A stretch of 64,000 bases of DNA from an uncultured Muribaculaceae bacterium (lineage in GTDB: Bacteria; Bacteroidota; Bacteroidia; Bacteroidales; Muribaculaceae): the NCBI GenBank assembly GCA_910585275.1, contig CAJUCW010000001.1, positions 124,001 to 188,000 on the forward strand. The letters are read 5' to 3'. Shown piece by piece: positions 53,232 through 61,097 of the stretch. The notes beneath the pieces are model-generated. The model was not told the origin of the DNA. It saw only the letters and a program-made list of their open reading frames with translations, and did no database searches. Every line of letters begins with the position of its first letter. Positions within the stretch are counted from its first letter, which is position 1. The position numbers were made by a program, and so were the translations under genes.

Positions 53232-54293
53232 ATGGATTTGAAAATTGCCGTATTACCCGGCGACGGAATAGGCCCTGAAATTTCCGAGCAGGGCGTGGCT
53301 GTTATGACGGCCGTTTGCGAGAAATTCGGACACAATGTGAGCTACGAGTATGCCATCTGTGGAGCGGATGCAATCGACAAAGTAGGCGACCCCTTCCCTG
53401 AAGAAACTTTCAAGACATGTATGGAAGCTGATGCTGTACTTTTCTCGGCAGTGGGCGACCCTAAATTCGACAACGACCCCACAGCCAAGGTGCGTCCCGA
53501 ACAGGGACTTCTTGCCATGCGCAAGAAACTTGGCCTCTTCGCCAACATACGCCCCGTTGAGACCTTCGATTGCCTTATCCATAAGTCGCCCCTCAAAGAT
53601 GAACTCGTGCGCGGCGCCGACTTCATCTGCATCCGCGAACTTACCGGCGGCATGTATTTCGGTGAGAAATATCAGGACAACGACAAAGCATACGACACCA
53701 ACGCCTATACCCGCCATGAAGTTGAACGTATTCTTGAAGTGGCTTACAAGTATGCGGCACAGCGTCGCAAACACCTCACGGTAGTCGATAAGGCCAACGT
53801 GCTCGCCTCTTCACGCCTTTGGCGCCAGGTGGCAAAAGAGATTGCTGCGAAATATCCCGAAATCGAAACAGACTATATGTTTGTCGATAACGCAGCCATG
53901 CGCATGATTCAGGACCCGAAGTTCTTCGATGTGATGGTTACGGAAAACACTTTCGGCGACATCCTCACCGACGAAGGAAGCTGCATCACCGGCTCCATGG
54001 GTCTTCTCCCCTCCGCATCCACCGGCGAACACACTCCGGTGTTCGAACCGATCCACGGTTCATGGCCACAGGCCAAAGGCAAGAACATAGCCAATCCATT
54101 GGCCCAGATTCTTTCCGTAGCCATGCTGTTCGAATATTTCAACCTCAAAGAAGAAGGCGCGCTCATCCGCAAGGCCGTCAATGCTTCGCTCGATGCCAAC
54201 GTACGCACTCCCGAAATTCAGGTGGAAGGCAGCGCACATTACGGCACCAAAGAAGTGGGCGCATGGATTGTGGATTACGTCAAAAACAATTAA
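53232..54293 (+). CDS. leuB: 3-isopropylmalate / 3-methylmalate dehydrogenase
   Basis: 353 residues. LPGDGIGPEISEQGV at the N-terminus, RELTGGMYFGEKY, and a Mg/substrate region with NTFGDILTDEGSCITGSMGL. NAD-dependent oxidative decarboxylase. It can serve both leucine synthesis and the 2-oxobutyrate branch from citramalate. Confidence 0.95.
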   Translation: MDLKIAVLPGDGIGPEISEQGVAVMTAVCEKFGHNVSYEYAICGADAIDKVGDPFPEETFKTCMEADAVLFSAVGDPKFDNDPTAKVRPEQGLLAMRKKLGLFANIRPVETFDCLIHKSPLKDELVRGADFICIRELTGGMYFGEKYQDNDKAYDTNAYTRHEVERILEVAYKYAAQRRKHLTVVDKANVLASSRLWRQVAKEIAAKYPEIETDYMFVDNAAMRMIQDPKFFDVMVTENTFGDILTDEGSCITGSMGLLPSASTGEHTPVFEPIHGSWPQAKGKNIANPLAQILSVAMLFEYFNLKEEGALIRKAVNASLDANVRTPEIQVEGSAHYGTKEVGAWIVDYVKNN

Positions 54294-54397
54294 TTAGTAA
54301 TGGGGTTTAATGTTTATAGTTTAATGTTTAGATAAATGCTTTTACCATACTATTATCTAAACCCTAAACTTTAAACCCTAAACTTTAAACAATTTGA
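54294..54397. repeat. AAACTTTAAACC-type repeats between leuB and MFS gene
   Basis: Several copies of TTTAATGTTTA and AAACTTTAAACCC, the same family as the spacer before leuB and the stretch at 14607-14642 upstream of trpB. Confidence 0.6.
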
Positions 54398-55561
54398 ATG
54401 AAGAAAGCATTGTTCGCTCTGGCCATGGGCACCTTCGCCCTTGGCATTTCAGAGTTCCTCATGATGGGAATCCTCGGGAAAATCGCCGGAGACCTTGACG
54501 TGTCGATCAGCAATGCAGGCCATCTTATATCAGCTTATGCATCGGGGGTGTGTTTCGGCGCCCCCGTGCTTTTGTTTTGCCGTAAGATGGCGCTGAAAAG
54601 GATTATACTCTATCTGGCGGCGCTGATTGCTATTGGCAATCTCTTCGCCTTCCTCGCCCCCGGATATTGGACTCTCTTTGCGGCACGTTTCATTTCCGGA
54701 TTGCCACACGGCGCATATTTCGGCGTAGGCGCAATCGTGGCGCGTCGTCTCGTCAAGCCCGGCCATGAAGTGGCCGCAGTGTCATTTATGATTGCAGGGA
54801 TGACAGTGGCGACACTTGTGGGGGTTCCGCTCGGCACTTTCATAACCAACACACTCACATGGAGGCTGGCATTCCTTTTGGTGGCATTGTCAGGTGTGGC
54901 CACATTCTTTGCCCTTCGCTATTGGGTGCCAGACGTCGGCAAACTTGAAGACAAAGGGTTTAAGGGACAGTTCCGTTTTCTCCGCACCCTTCCTCCGTGG
55001 CTGATATTCGGAGGCGTCATATTCGGGCAGATAGGGTTCTATTGCTGGTACAGCTACATCGATCCCCAGCTCACGCACATCGCAAGGTTCCCGGTTGAAA
55101 GCCTTTCATGGCTTATGATTCTGGCTGGCTTAGGGATGTTCGCCGGAAATTCCATTGTAGGGGCCATCAGCAGCCGTTTCAAACCGGCTTCCCTTGCCGC
55201 CTCAGTGGAACTAATCGGCATCCCCGTGATGTTGCTGTTCTACTTCTTCGCATATAATCAGCCGTCAGCCATAATACTGATGATGCTTGGCACAGCCATT
55301 CTGTTCGGCTCGGGTAGTCCGCTGCAGTCATCCATTGTAGGTTACTCAAAAGGCGGAGAGATGCTTGGAGCGGCATCCATTCAGATAGCCTACAACGCCG
55401 GCAACGCCATCGCCGCCTGGCTCGGCGGTCTGGTGATAAATGCCGGGTACGGCTACGCCTCCCCTTCCGTCGTGGGCCTCCCCCTCATCGCCCTCGGCTC
55501 CGCCCTCCTCTTCTACCTCTACTTCCGCTACGAACGCCGACAGCAACCCAAATCCACATAA
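54398..55561 (+). CDS. MFS exporter, AraJ-like (DHA1 family)
   Basis: 387 residues with about 12 membrane segments and the DHA1 motif near the start (GISEFLMMGILGKIAGDL), plus GLPHGAYFGVGAIVARRL in the fourth and fifth helices. Such proteins export sugars, amino acids or drugs. Its place after leuB suggests, but does not prove, an exporter linked to branched-chain metabolism. It is not part of the ara operon, which reads the other way. Confidence 0.85.
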   Translation: MKKALFALAMGTFALGISEFLMMGILGKIAGDLDVSISNAGHLISAYASGVCFGAPVLLFCRKMALKRIILYLAALIAIGNLFAFLAPGYWTLFAARFISGLPHGAYFGVGAIVARRLVKPGHEVAAVSFMIAGMTVATLVGVPLGTFITNTLTWRLAFLLVALSGVATFFALRYWVPDVGKLEDKGFKGQFRFLRTLPPWLIFGGVIFGQIGFYCWYSYIDPQLTHIARFPVESLSWLMILAGLGMFAGNSIVGAISSRFKPASLAASVELIGIPVMLLFYFFAYNQPSAIILMMLGTAILFGSGSPLQSSIVGYSKGGEMLGAASIQIAYNAGNAIAAWLGGLVINAGYGYASPSVVGLPLIALGSALLFYLYFRYERRQQPKST

Positions 55562-55576
55562 AACGCATAAGTTTTT

Positions 55577-55618
55577 TTTGAGATTTGGAAAATTGTTCCT
55601 AATTTTGCAAGAACAATT
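55577..55618 (+). promoter_or_regulatory. higBA promoter with overlapping operator
   Basis: TTTG at 55577-55580 and TAATTTTG at 55600-55607 are 19 bases apart. A perfect inverted repeat AATTGTTC (55591-55598) / GAACAATT (55611-55618) brackets the -7 box, which is the expected place for HigA autorepression. Confidence 0.75.
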
Positions 55619-55633
55619 ACGAATACCTTTAAA

Positions 55634-55930
55634 ATGAGAATTATATCAGAAAGAACCATCAGACTTTACTATGAGTCTAATCCGTCATCAAAAACCGCAC
55701 TTGAAGAATGGACACGGAAAGTTAAGAAAGCCCAATGGCAAAACTTTGCTGATATAAAATCGACGTTTAACAGTGTTGACAACGTTGGTAACCAGCATTA
55801 TGTTTTTAACATAAAAGGGAATGATTATAGACTGATTGTTGTCATTAAATTCACTCTTGGATTCGTACTTATACGTTTCATCGGCACACATGCCGAATAT
55901 GACAAAATTAAAGATTGTAGCACTATCTAA
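55634..55930 (+). CDS. higB: HigB-family toxin (mRNA interferase)
   Basis: 98 residues, RelE-fold HigB type: ALEEWTRKVKKAQWQNFADI, VFNIKGNDYRLIVVIKF and VLIRFIGTHAEYDKI. It probably cleaves mRNA on the ribosome and is neutralised by the downstream HigA. Toxin-first order is usual for HigBA. Confidence 0.9.
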   Translation: MRIISERTIRLYYESNPSSKTALEEWTRKVKKAQWQNFADIKSTFNSVDNVGNQHYVFNIKGNDYRLIVVIKFTLGFVLIRFIGTHAEYDKIKDCSTI

Positions 55931-55941
55931 TCGGAAAAGAT

Positions 55942-56307
55942 ATGACCAAATTAGAAAATGAAGTACAATATCAGTGGGCGCTTAAACGGGTGGAAGAGCT
56001 TTTTCCACTCGTACAGGAGGATGCGAGAGAAGATGACCCTCTTCGTATGGAGCTACAACTTCTTGGGAATCTTGTGGCGGATTATGACGAGGAACACTAT
56101 CCTGTCGGAACGCCTTCATTGATTGAAGTTATCAAACTCCGGATGTATGAGATGGGTCTTACACAAACGTCGCTTGCAAAACTCATCGGCGTGAGTCCGT
56201 CACGCATCAGCGAATACATTTCCGGTAAAAAGGAACCGACATTGAAACAAGCACGGGTCATCAGCCAAAAACTCAACATCGACGCCAGCATCGTGTTGGG
56301 AGTGTAA
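55942..56307 (+). CDS. higA: HigA-family antitoxin (XRE)
   Basis: 121 residues. The helix-turn-helix lies at about 63-115 (MYEMGLTQTSLAKLIGVSPS, RISEYISGKKEPTLKQARV). An N-terminal acidic helical part likely binds HigB. It starts 11 bp after higB. A short duplication of its last codons (GTGTTGGGAG(T/C)GTAAA) follows the stop. Confidence 0.9.
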   Translation: MTKLENEVQYQWALKRVEELFPLVQEDAREDDPLRMELQLLGNLVADYDEEHYPVGTPSLIEVIKLRMYEMGLTQTSLAKLIGVSPSRISEYISGKKEPTLKQARVISQKLNIDASIVLGV

Positions 56308-56331
56308 ACGGGAAATAGTGTTGGGAGCGTA

Positions 56332-56375
56332 AATAGGCAGAGGTAAATCCGAATTCGGATTTACCTCTGCCTATT
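56332..56375. repeat. 44-bp perfect palindrome between higA and araB
   Basis: Bases 56332-56353 are exactly complementary to 56354-56375, with no loop, centred on GAATTC. It lies between convergent genes and could act as a terminator, but no T-tract of note follows it. Confidence 0.7.
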
Positions 56376-56425
56376 ATAACATTACCGTGTCAGATAATCA
56401 AAACCTATGAATCAATATGTGGGAG

Positions 56426-58024
56426 TCAGGGTTTGTGGGCGACGGCGGCTTCCTCGATGGGGAGGCATTTCTTGTAGTTCTCGATGTAGGCGTTGAAGCC
56501 GGCAACGGCTTCTTCGGTGGGCGCGATGCTCGTGCCGGTGTTGCCGGCGAATACGTCCATCTCAAGATAGTCGGCAAGATTGCGCTGCTCCTTGTTGTTT
56601 ACAAGGTAACCTGCAAGAAGCGCCATGCCCCAGGCACCACCCTCTCCTGCGGTCTCCATTACGGAAATCGGAGAATTGAGCGCGGCGGCAAGGATGCTCT
56701 GCCCCACCCCTTTCGTCTTGAAAAGACCTCCGTGGCCGGTGATGCGGTCCACCTTTATCTTCTCGTCGTTGAAAAGGATGTCGTTGCCGATTTTGAGCAC
56801 AGCCACGGCAGCCGAAATGTTTGCCCTCATGAAGTTGGCAAGATTGAATCGGTTGCCTACCGTGCGCACGAAGAGGGGACGTCCCTCGTTCAAGCCGGTG
56901 ATGGGTTCGCCGGAGAAATAATTATACGACACGAGACCTCCGCAATCGGGGTCGCCGTTGAGCGCATTGTTATAAAGCGTGGCGAAAATCTTGTTCATGT
57001 CCACGGGCACGCCGAGAAGCTCGGTATATTCGCGGAAGATACCCACCCAGGCATTGAGGTCTGAAGTGCAGTTGTTGCAATGCACCATAGCCACGAGGCT
57101 ACCGTCGGGGGTCGTAACCATGTCGATCATCTCATATGGTCTGCTGAGTTCCTTCTCAAGCACAATCATGGAGAACGACGACGTGCCGGCCGACACGTTG
57201 CCCGTGCGCTGCTTAACAGCATTGGTGGCCACCATGCCTGTTCCTGCGTCGCCCTCGGGGGGACAAACAGGCGCCCCCGCTTTCAGATTACCTGATATAT
57301 CGAGTTTCTTTGCACCCTCTTCGGAAAGGACACCGGCTTTTTCACCTGCCACGAGAATCTTCGGAAGTATGTCGCGGAGGGTCCATCCGAACCCTTTCTC
57401 GGCGATAAGCTTGTCAAACTTCTCGACCATCTCGGCGGAATAATCCTTCGTGGCGGGGTCAACGGGAAGCATGCCTGAACCGTCGCCGATGCCGATGACT
57501 TTCTCACCGGTAAGTTGCCAGTGGATATAGCCCGCAAGGGTGGTGAGGAAAGCCACGTCCTTCACATGCTCTTCTTCGTTGAGGATAGCCTGATAGAGAT
57601 GTGAGATGCTCCAGCGGAGCGGGATGTTGTAGTTGAAAAGCTTCGACAGGATAGCCGCAGCCTCGCCCGTATTGGTGTTGCGCCATGTGCGGAACGGTGC
57701 AAGCATCTCGCCGTCTTTGTCAAACGGCATGTAGCCGTGCATCATCGCGCTCACGCCGATGGCGGCAAGCTCGGTAAGTTCTACCCCATACTGTGCCTGA
57801 ACATTGGCGCGTAGGTCTCGGTAGCAGTCCTGAACGCCGAACCATATAGCCTCCAGGCTATAGGTCCAAAGTCCGTTGACCAACTGGTTTTCCCATTCGT
57901 GGCTACCCTGGGCTATCGGATTGTTGTTCTCGTCGATGAGAACCGCCTTGATTCGGGTAGAGCCAAACTCTATGCCGAGGACGGCTTTACCCGATTCAAT
58001 AGTGGCTTTTGCCTTTTCAGTCAT
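56426..58024 (-). CDS. araB: L-ribulokinase
   Basis: 532 residues, FGGY kinase. VLGIEFGSTRIKAVLIDE is the N-terminal ATP motif; DGSGMLPVD and GNVSAGTSSFSMIVLEKEL lie in the body; GHGGLFKTKGVGQSILAAAL is the C-terminal signature. It phosphorylates L-ribulose. It is the last gene of the arabinose operon, 11 bp after araA. Confidence 0.95.
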   Translation of the reverse strand: MTEKAKATIESGKAVLGIEFGSTRIKAVLIDENNNPIAQGSHEWENQLVNGLWTYSLEAIWFGVQDCYRDLRANVQAQYGVELTELAAIGVSAMMHGYMPFDKDGEMLAPFRTWRNTNTGEAAAILSKLFNYNIPLRWSISHLYQAILNEEEHVKDVAFLTTLAGYIHWQLTGEKVIGIGDGSGMLPVDPATKDYSAEMVEKFDKLIAEKGFGWTLRDILPKILVAGEKAGVLSEEGAKKLDISGNLKAGAPVCPPEGDAGTGMVATNAVKQRTGNVSAGTSSFSMIVLEKELSRPYEMIDMVTTPDGSLVAMVHCNNCTSDLNAWVGIFREYTELLGVPVDMNKIFATLYNNALNGDPDCGGLVSYNYFSGEPITGLNEGRPLFVRTVGNRFNLANFMRANISAAVAVLKIGNDILFNDEKIKVDRITGHGGLFKTKGVGQSILAAALNSPISVMETAGEGGAWGMALLAGYLVNNKEQRNLADYLEMDVFAGNTGTSIAPTEEAVAGFNAYIENYKKCLPIEEAAVAHKP

Positions 58025-58035
58025 AACGGTGCGGA

Positions 58036-59565
58036 TTAGCAGAGTGACTTATTGAGCATGTAATAAACCTCGTTCCAACGGAGATGGTCCTTGAACGCCG
58101 GTATGGTGGTGTCGGCGTTGATATGTGCCATCTCGATACCTGCGATTTCCGCATAGTCTTCCCAATATTCGGGGGTAAGTTCGTAGGAGAAGCAGGAGTG
58201 GTGAGTTCCGCCGGCAAGAATCCAGGCAGCCGCGCCGATTTCGAAGTTGGGAGCGGGAATCCAGAGAGCGGAAGCTACGGGGAGCTTGGGAAGCGGTTTT
58301 GACTTGATGCACTCCACATCGTTGGCGATAAGGCGGAAACGGTTGCCAAGGTCAACCACGGTTGCGGTTATTCCCTTCTCGGGGCGCGAGGTGAACACAA
58401 GACGTGCCGTCAGGCTCTTGCGGATACCGATGCCGAGGAAGTGAACTTCAAGACGGGGTTTCTCCTCTGCGATGAGCGGGCAAACCTCAAGCATGTGAGC
58501 CTGGAGGATTGAGCTGTTCTTGCCATCGAAATTGAGGGTGTAATCTTCAAGGAAAGAGCATCCCTTACCTTCCGACATCACCCAGACAGTGCGGTAAAGA
58601 GCCGCGCTCTTCCAGTCGCCTTCGGCGCCGAAGCCATAGCCTTCAGCCATGAGACGCTGCGAAGCGAGACCCGGAATTTGGTCGAACCCTACGAACTTGG
58701 GATCGTTGATGTCGTCCGTGCCGAGGTCGTCGAAGTTGGTTGTGAAACCCTTGGCTCCCTTTGCGGTGAGGATGGCGCGCAAGGTAAGCTCGGCGTGTGC
58801 GGCGTTCCAGATTTTCTTATACTCTTCGGTAGAGGGGTCTTTGAGGTTGTCGGCCACCACATATTCATTGAAATATGTCTCTACGAGAGCCTTGATATCC
58901 TCATCCTTGATTTTCTTGTGATACTCCATGAGTTCGCTAACCGGCGTGTAGTCCACGTGGTAGCCGAGACGCTGTTCGGCCTCCACCTTGTCGCCGTCGG
59001 TTACGGCCACGTTGTTCATCTGGTCGCCGAAACGGAGGATAAGCATATCCTGTGCGTCGGCCCAAGCCACGGCCACGCGCTCCCAAACGGCAATCTTCTT
59101 CTGAGCCTCGGGGTCGGTCCAATGGCCTACAACCACCTTGCGACGGATACGCATGCGGGTGCAGATATGTCCGAACTCACGGTCGCCATGTGCGCTCTGG
59201 TTGAGGTTCATGAAGTCCATGTCCATGTCGTTCCATGGAATTTCTGCATTATATTGCGTATGGAAATGGAGCAGAGGCTTGTTGAGCTGCTGGAGCCCGC
59301 GAATCCACATCTTGGCGGGGGAGAAGGTATGCATCCACGTGATTACGCCGGCACACTTGGGGTCGTTGTTGGCGGCAAGCATGATTTCGCTAACCTCTTT
59401 CGAAGAGTTGGCAGTGCCTTTATACACTACTTTCACGGGAAGGTTGCCCGACTTGTTGAGTCCCTCGACCATTTCGCGCGAATGTGCATCTACTTTCACT
59501 ACGGCATCGCCTCCGTAAAGGAGCTGGGCGCCGGTCACCCACCAGATTTCATAATTTTCGAACAT
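58036..59565 (-). CDS. araA: L-arabinose isomerase
   Basis: 509 residues. EIWWVTGAQLLYGGDAV, WMHTFSPAKMWIRGLQQL, and a C-terminal LAGGTHHSCFSYEL with metal-site His. It interconverts L-arabinose and L-ribulose. The gap from araD is 78 bp. Confidence 0.97.
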   Translation of the reverse strand: MFENYEIWWVTGAQLLYGGDAVVKVDAHSREMVEGLNKSGNLPVKVVYKGTANSSKEVSEIMLAANNDPKCAGVITWMHTFSPAKMWIRGLQQLNKPLLHFHTQYNAEIPWNDMDMDFMNLNQSAHGDREFGHICTRMRIRRKVVVGHWTDPEAQKKIAVWERVAVAWADAQDMLILRFGDQMNNVAVTDGDKVEAEQRLGYHVDYTPVSELMEYHKKIKDEDIKALVETYFNEYVVADNLKDPSTEEYKKIWNAAHAELTLRAILTAKGAKGFTTNFDDLGTDDINDPKFVGFDQIPGLASQRLMAEGYGFGAEGDWKSAALYRTVWVMSEGKGCSFLEDYTLNFDGKNSSILQAHMLEVCPLIAEEKPRLEVHFLGIGIRKSLTARLVFTSRPEKGITATVVDLGNRFRLIANDVECIKSKPLPKLPVASALWIPAPNFEIGAAAWILAGGTHHSCFSYELTPEYWEDYAEIAGIEMAHINADTTIPAFKDHLRWNEVYYMLNKSLC

Positions 59566-59643
59566 GGTGTGATTTTTTTATTAGGTTGTTAGAAGATTTG
59601 TTTTTAAATTTCAGATTTGCGGCATAAAAGCCGCGAAGGTAAT

Positions 59644-60333
59644 TTATTTCTGGCCGTAATATGCGTTGGGTCCGTGCTTACGGCTGAAATGCTTCTCCAC
59701 GAGAAGAGGGTTCATCGTCAGATTGGGATTGACCGCGAAAGAAATCGAGGCCATTTTGGCCACCTGTTCGAGCACCACGGCATTATGCACGGCTTCGTGC
59801 GGGTCCTTGCCCCAGGTGAAGGGTCCGTGGTTGTTGACAAGCACGCCCGGAGTGTGTATAGGGTTGATTTCCTTGAATGTCTCCACGATGACGTTGCCGG
59901 TTTCAAGTTCATAGTCGCCTTTCACCTCTACCTCGGTCATGTCGCGCGTGCAGGGCACGGCGTCATGGAAATAGTCGGCATGGGTGGTGCCGATGTTAGG
60001 CAACGGCAGACCCGTCTGCGCCCATGCGGTGGCGTATGTGGAATGGGTATGCACCACTCCCCCTATTTCCGGGAAAGCACGGTAGAGGGCAAGGTGGGTC
60101 GGGGTGTCGGACGACGGACGGAGGTTTCCTTCCACCACGTTGCCCGAAGCGAGGTCAACCACCACCATGTCTTCAGGCTTCATGTTGTCGTAGCTTACGC
60201 CAGACGGCTTAATCACTACCAGACCTTTCTCCCGGTCTATACCCGAGACGTTGCCCCAGGTGAATATTACGAGGCCATGGGCCACGAGTTCGAGGTTGGC
60301 TTTGCAAACCTCTTCTTTCAATTTTTCAAGCAT
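59644..60333 (-). CDS. araD: L-ribulose-5-phosphate 4-epimerase
   Basis: 229 residues, class II aldolase fold. Metal-binding His residues are in VVHTHSTYATAWAQ and NNHGPFTWGKDPHEAVHNA; TWGNVSGIDREKG and KPSGVSYD bind phosphate. It yields D-xylulose 5-phosphate. Confidence 0.95.
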   Translation of the reverse strand: MLEKLKEEVCKANLELVAHGLVIFTWGNVSGIDREKGLVVIKPSGVSYDNMKPEDMVVVDLASGNVVEGNLRPSSDTPTHLALYRAFPEIGGVVHTHSTYATAWAQTGLPLPNIGTTHADYFHDAVPCTRDMTEVEVKGDYELETGNVIVETFKEINPIHTPGVLVNNHGPFTWGKDPHEAVHNAVVLEQVAKMASISFAVNPNLTMNPLLVEKHFSRKHGPNAYYGQK

Positions 60334-60354
60334 AATGTTAATCCTTATAAAGAA

Positions 60355-61026
60355 TCAATGATTTGTCTGGACTCCAGTATAGCGGTAGAGTCTTGCTCCA
60401 CGCTTCGATGTTTCTTTGTCAATCAATCCGGTGCGTTCTATTTCCGGATTATCGGCAATCCGCTTCCTGAAATTGCGTTTATCGAGCTTCTTGCCGGAAA
60501 CAGTCTCGACAAGAGTCTGCAACTGAGTCAGCGTGAAAAACTCAGGAAGCATGTTGAATGCGAGAGAACCGGTTAGAATCTTGCGTCGCATCACATCCAG
60601 CGCGCTACCTATCATATCCTTGTGGTCGAATCCGAGTTCCGGAAGGTTATCTACGTCAACCCATTCAGCACGATGTGCCCTCACCACTTCCTCGTCAACA
60701 TCACGGAGATTCAGTAGAGCGAAATAAGCCACCGACACAACTCTCGCACCCGGGTCGCGGTCCACCTCTCCGAACGCTCCGATCTGACGGATAAACACGT
60801 TGTCGAGTCCGGTAAGGTCGCTGAGCACTCGCTTCGCAGCACTGTCAACACTTTCTCCGTCGCTGACAAATCCGCCGATAAGCGACCATTTGCCCTTCTC
60901 CGGTTCGAAATCACGGCGCACCATCAGCACCTTAAGCTTATCGCAGTCAACTGTGAATATTATGCAGTCAACAGCCACATGAAACCGCGACAGATGAGAA
61001 TAGAAAGCTGATGCCTCTGTTGTCAT
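60355..61026 (-). CDS. araR: AraR-type Nudix-family transcriptional regulator
   Basis: 223 residues. The N-terminal Nudix fold (about 13-140) has a degenerate Nudix box: GGFVSDGESVDSAAKRVLSD then LTG. The REUxEE catalytic acids are replaced, so it should bind but not hydrolyse a ligand. The C-terminal winged helix (about 155-223; LPEFFTLTQLQTLVETVSGK, KLDKRNFRKRI) binds DNA. This is the arrangement of the Bacteroides AraR, which senses arabinose. It sits inside the operon it should control, between SGLT and araD. Confidence 0.88.
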   Translation of the reverse strand: MTTEASAFYSHLSRFHVAVDCIIFTVDCDKLKVLMVRRDFEPEKGKWSLIGGFVSDGESVDSAAKRVLSDLTGLDNVFIRQIGAFGEVDRDPGARVVSVAYFALLNLRDVDEEVVRAHRAEWVDVDNLPELGFDHKDMIGSALDVMRRKILTGSLAFNMLPEFFTLTQLQTLVETVSGKKLDKRNFRKRIADNPEIERTGLIDKETSKRGARLYRYTGVQTNH

Positions 61027-61097
61027 TCAAGAGTATCGTATCTGTTATTAACCAGTGGCGGACAAGACGGAATCCTGTCCGCCACAATTATTGTCAT

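Noticed and set aside
54398..55561. MFS gene as part of the arabinose operon (AraJ)
   Set aside because: It is on the opposite strand, lies with leuB, and is separated from araB by higBA and a palindrome.
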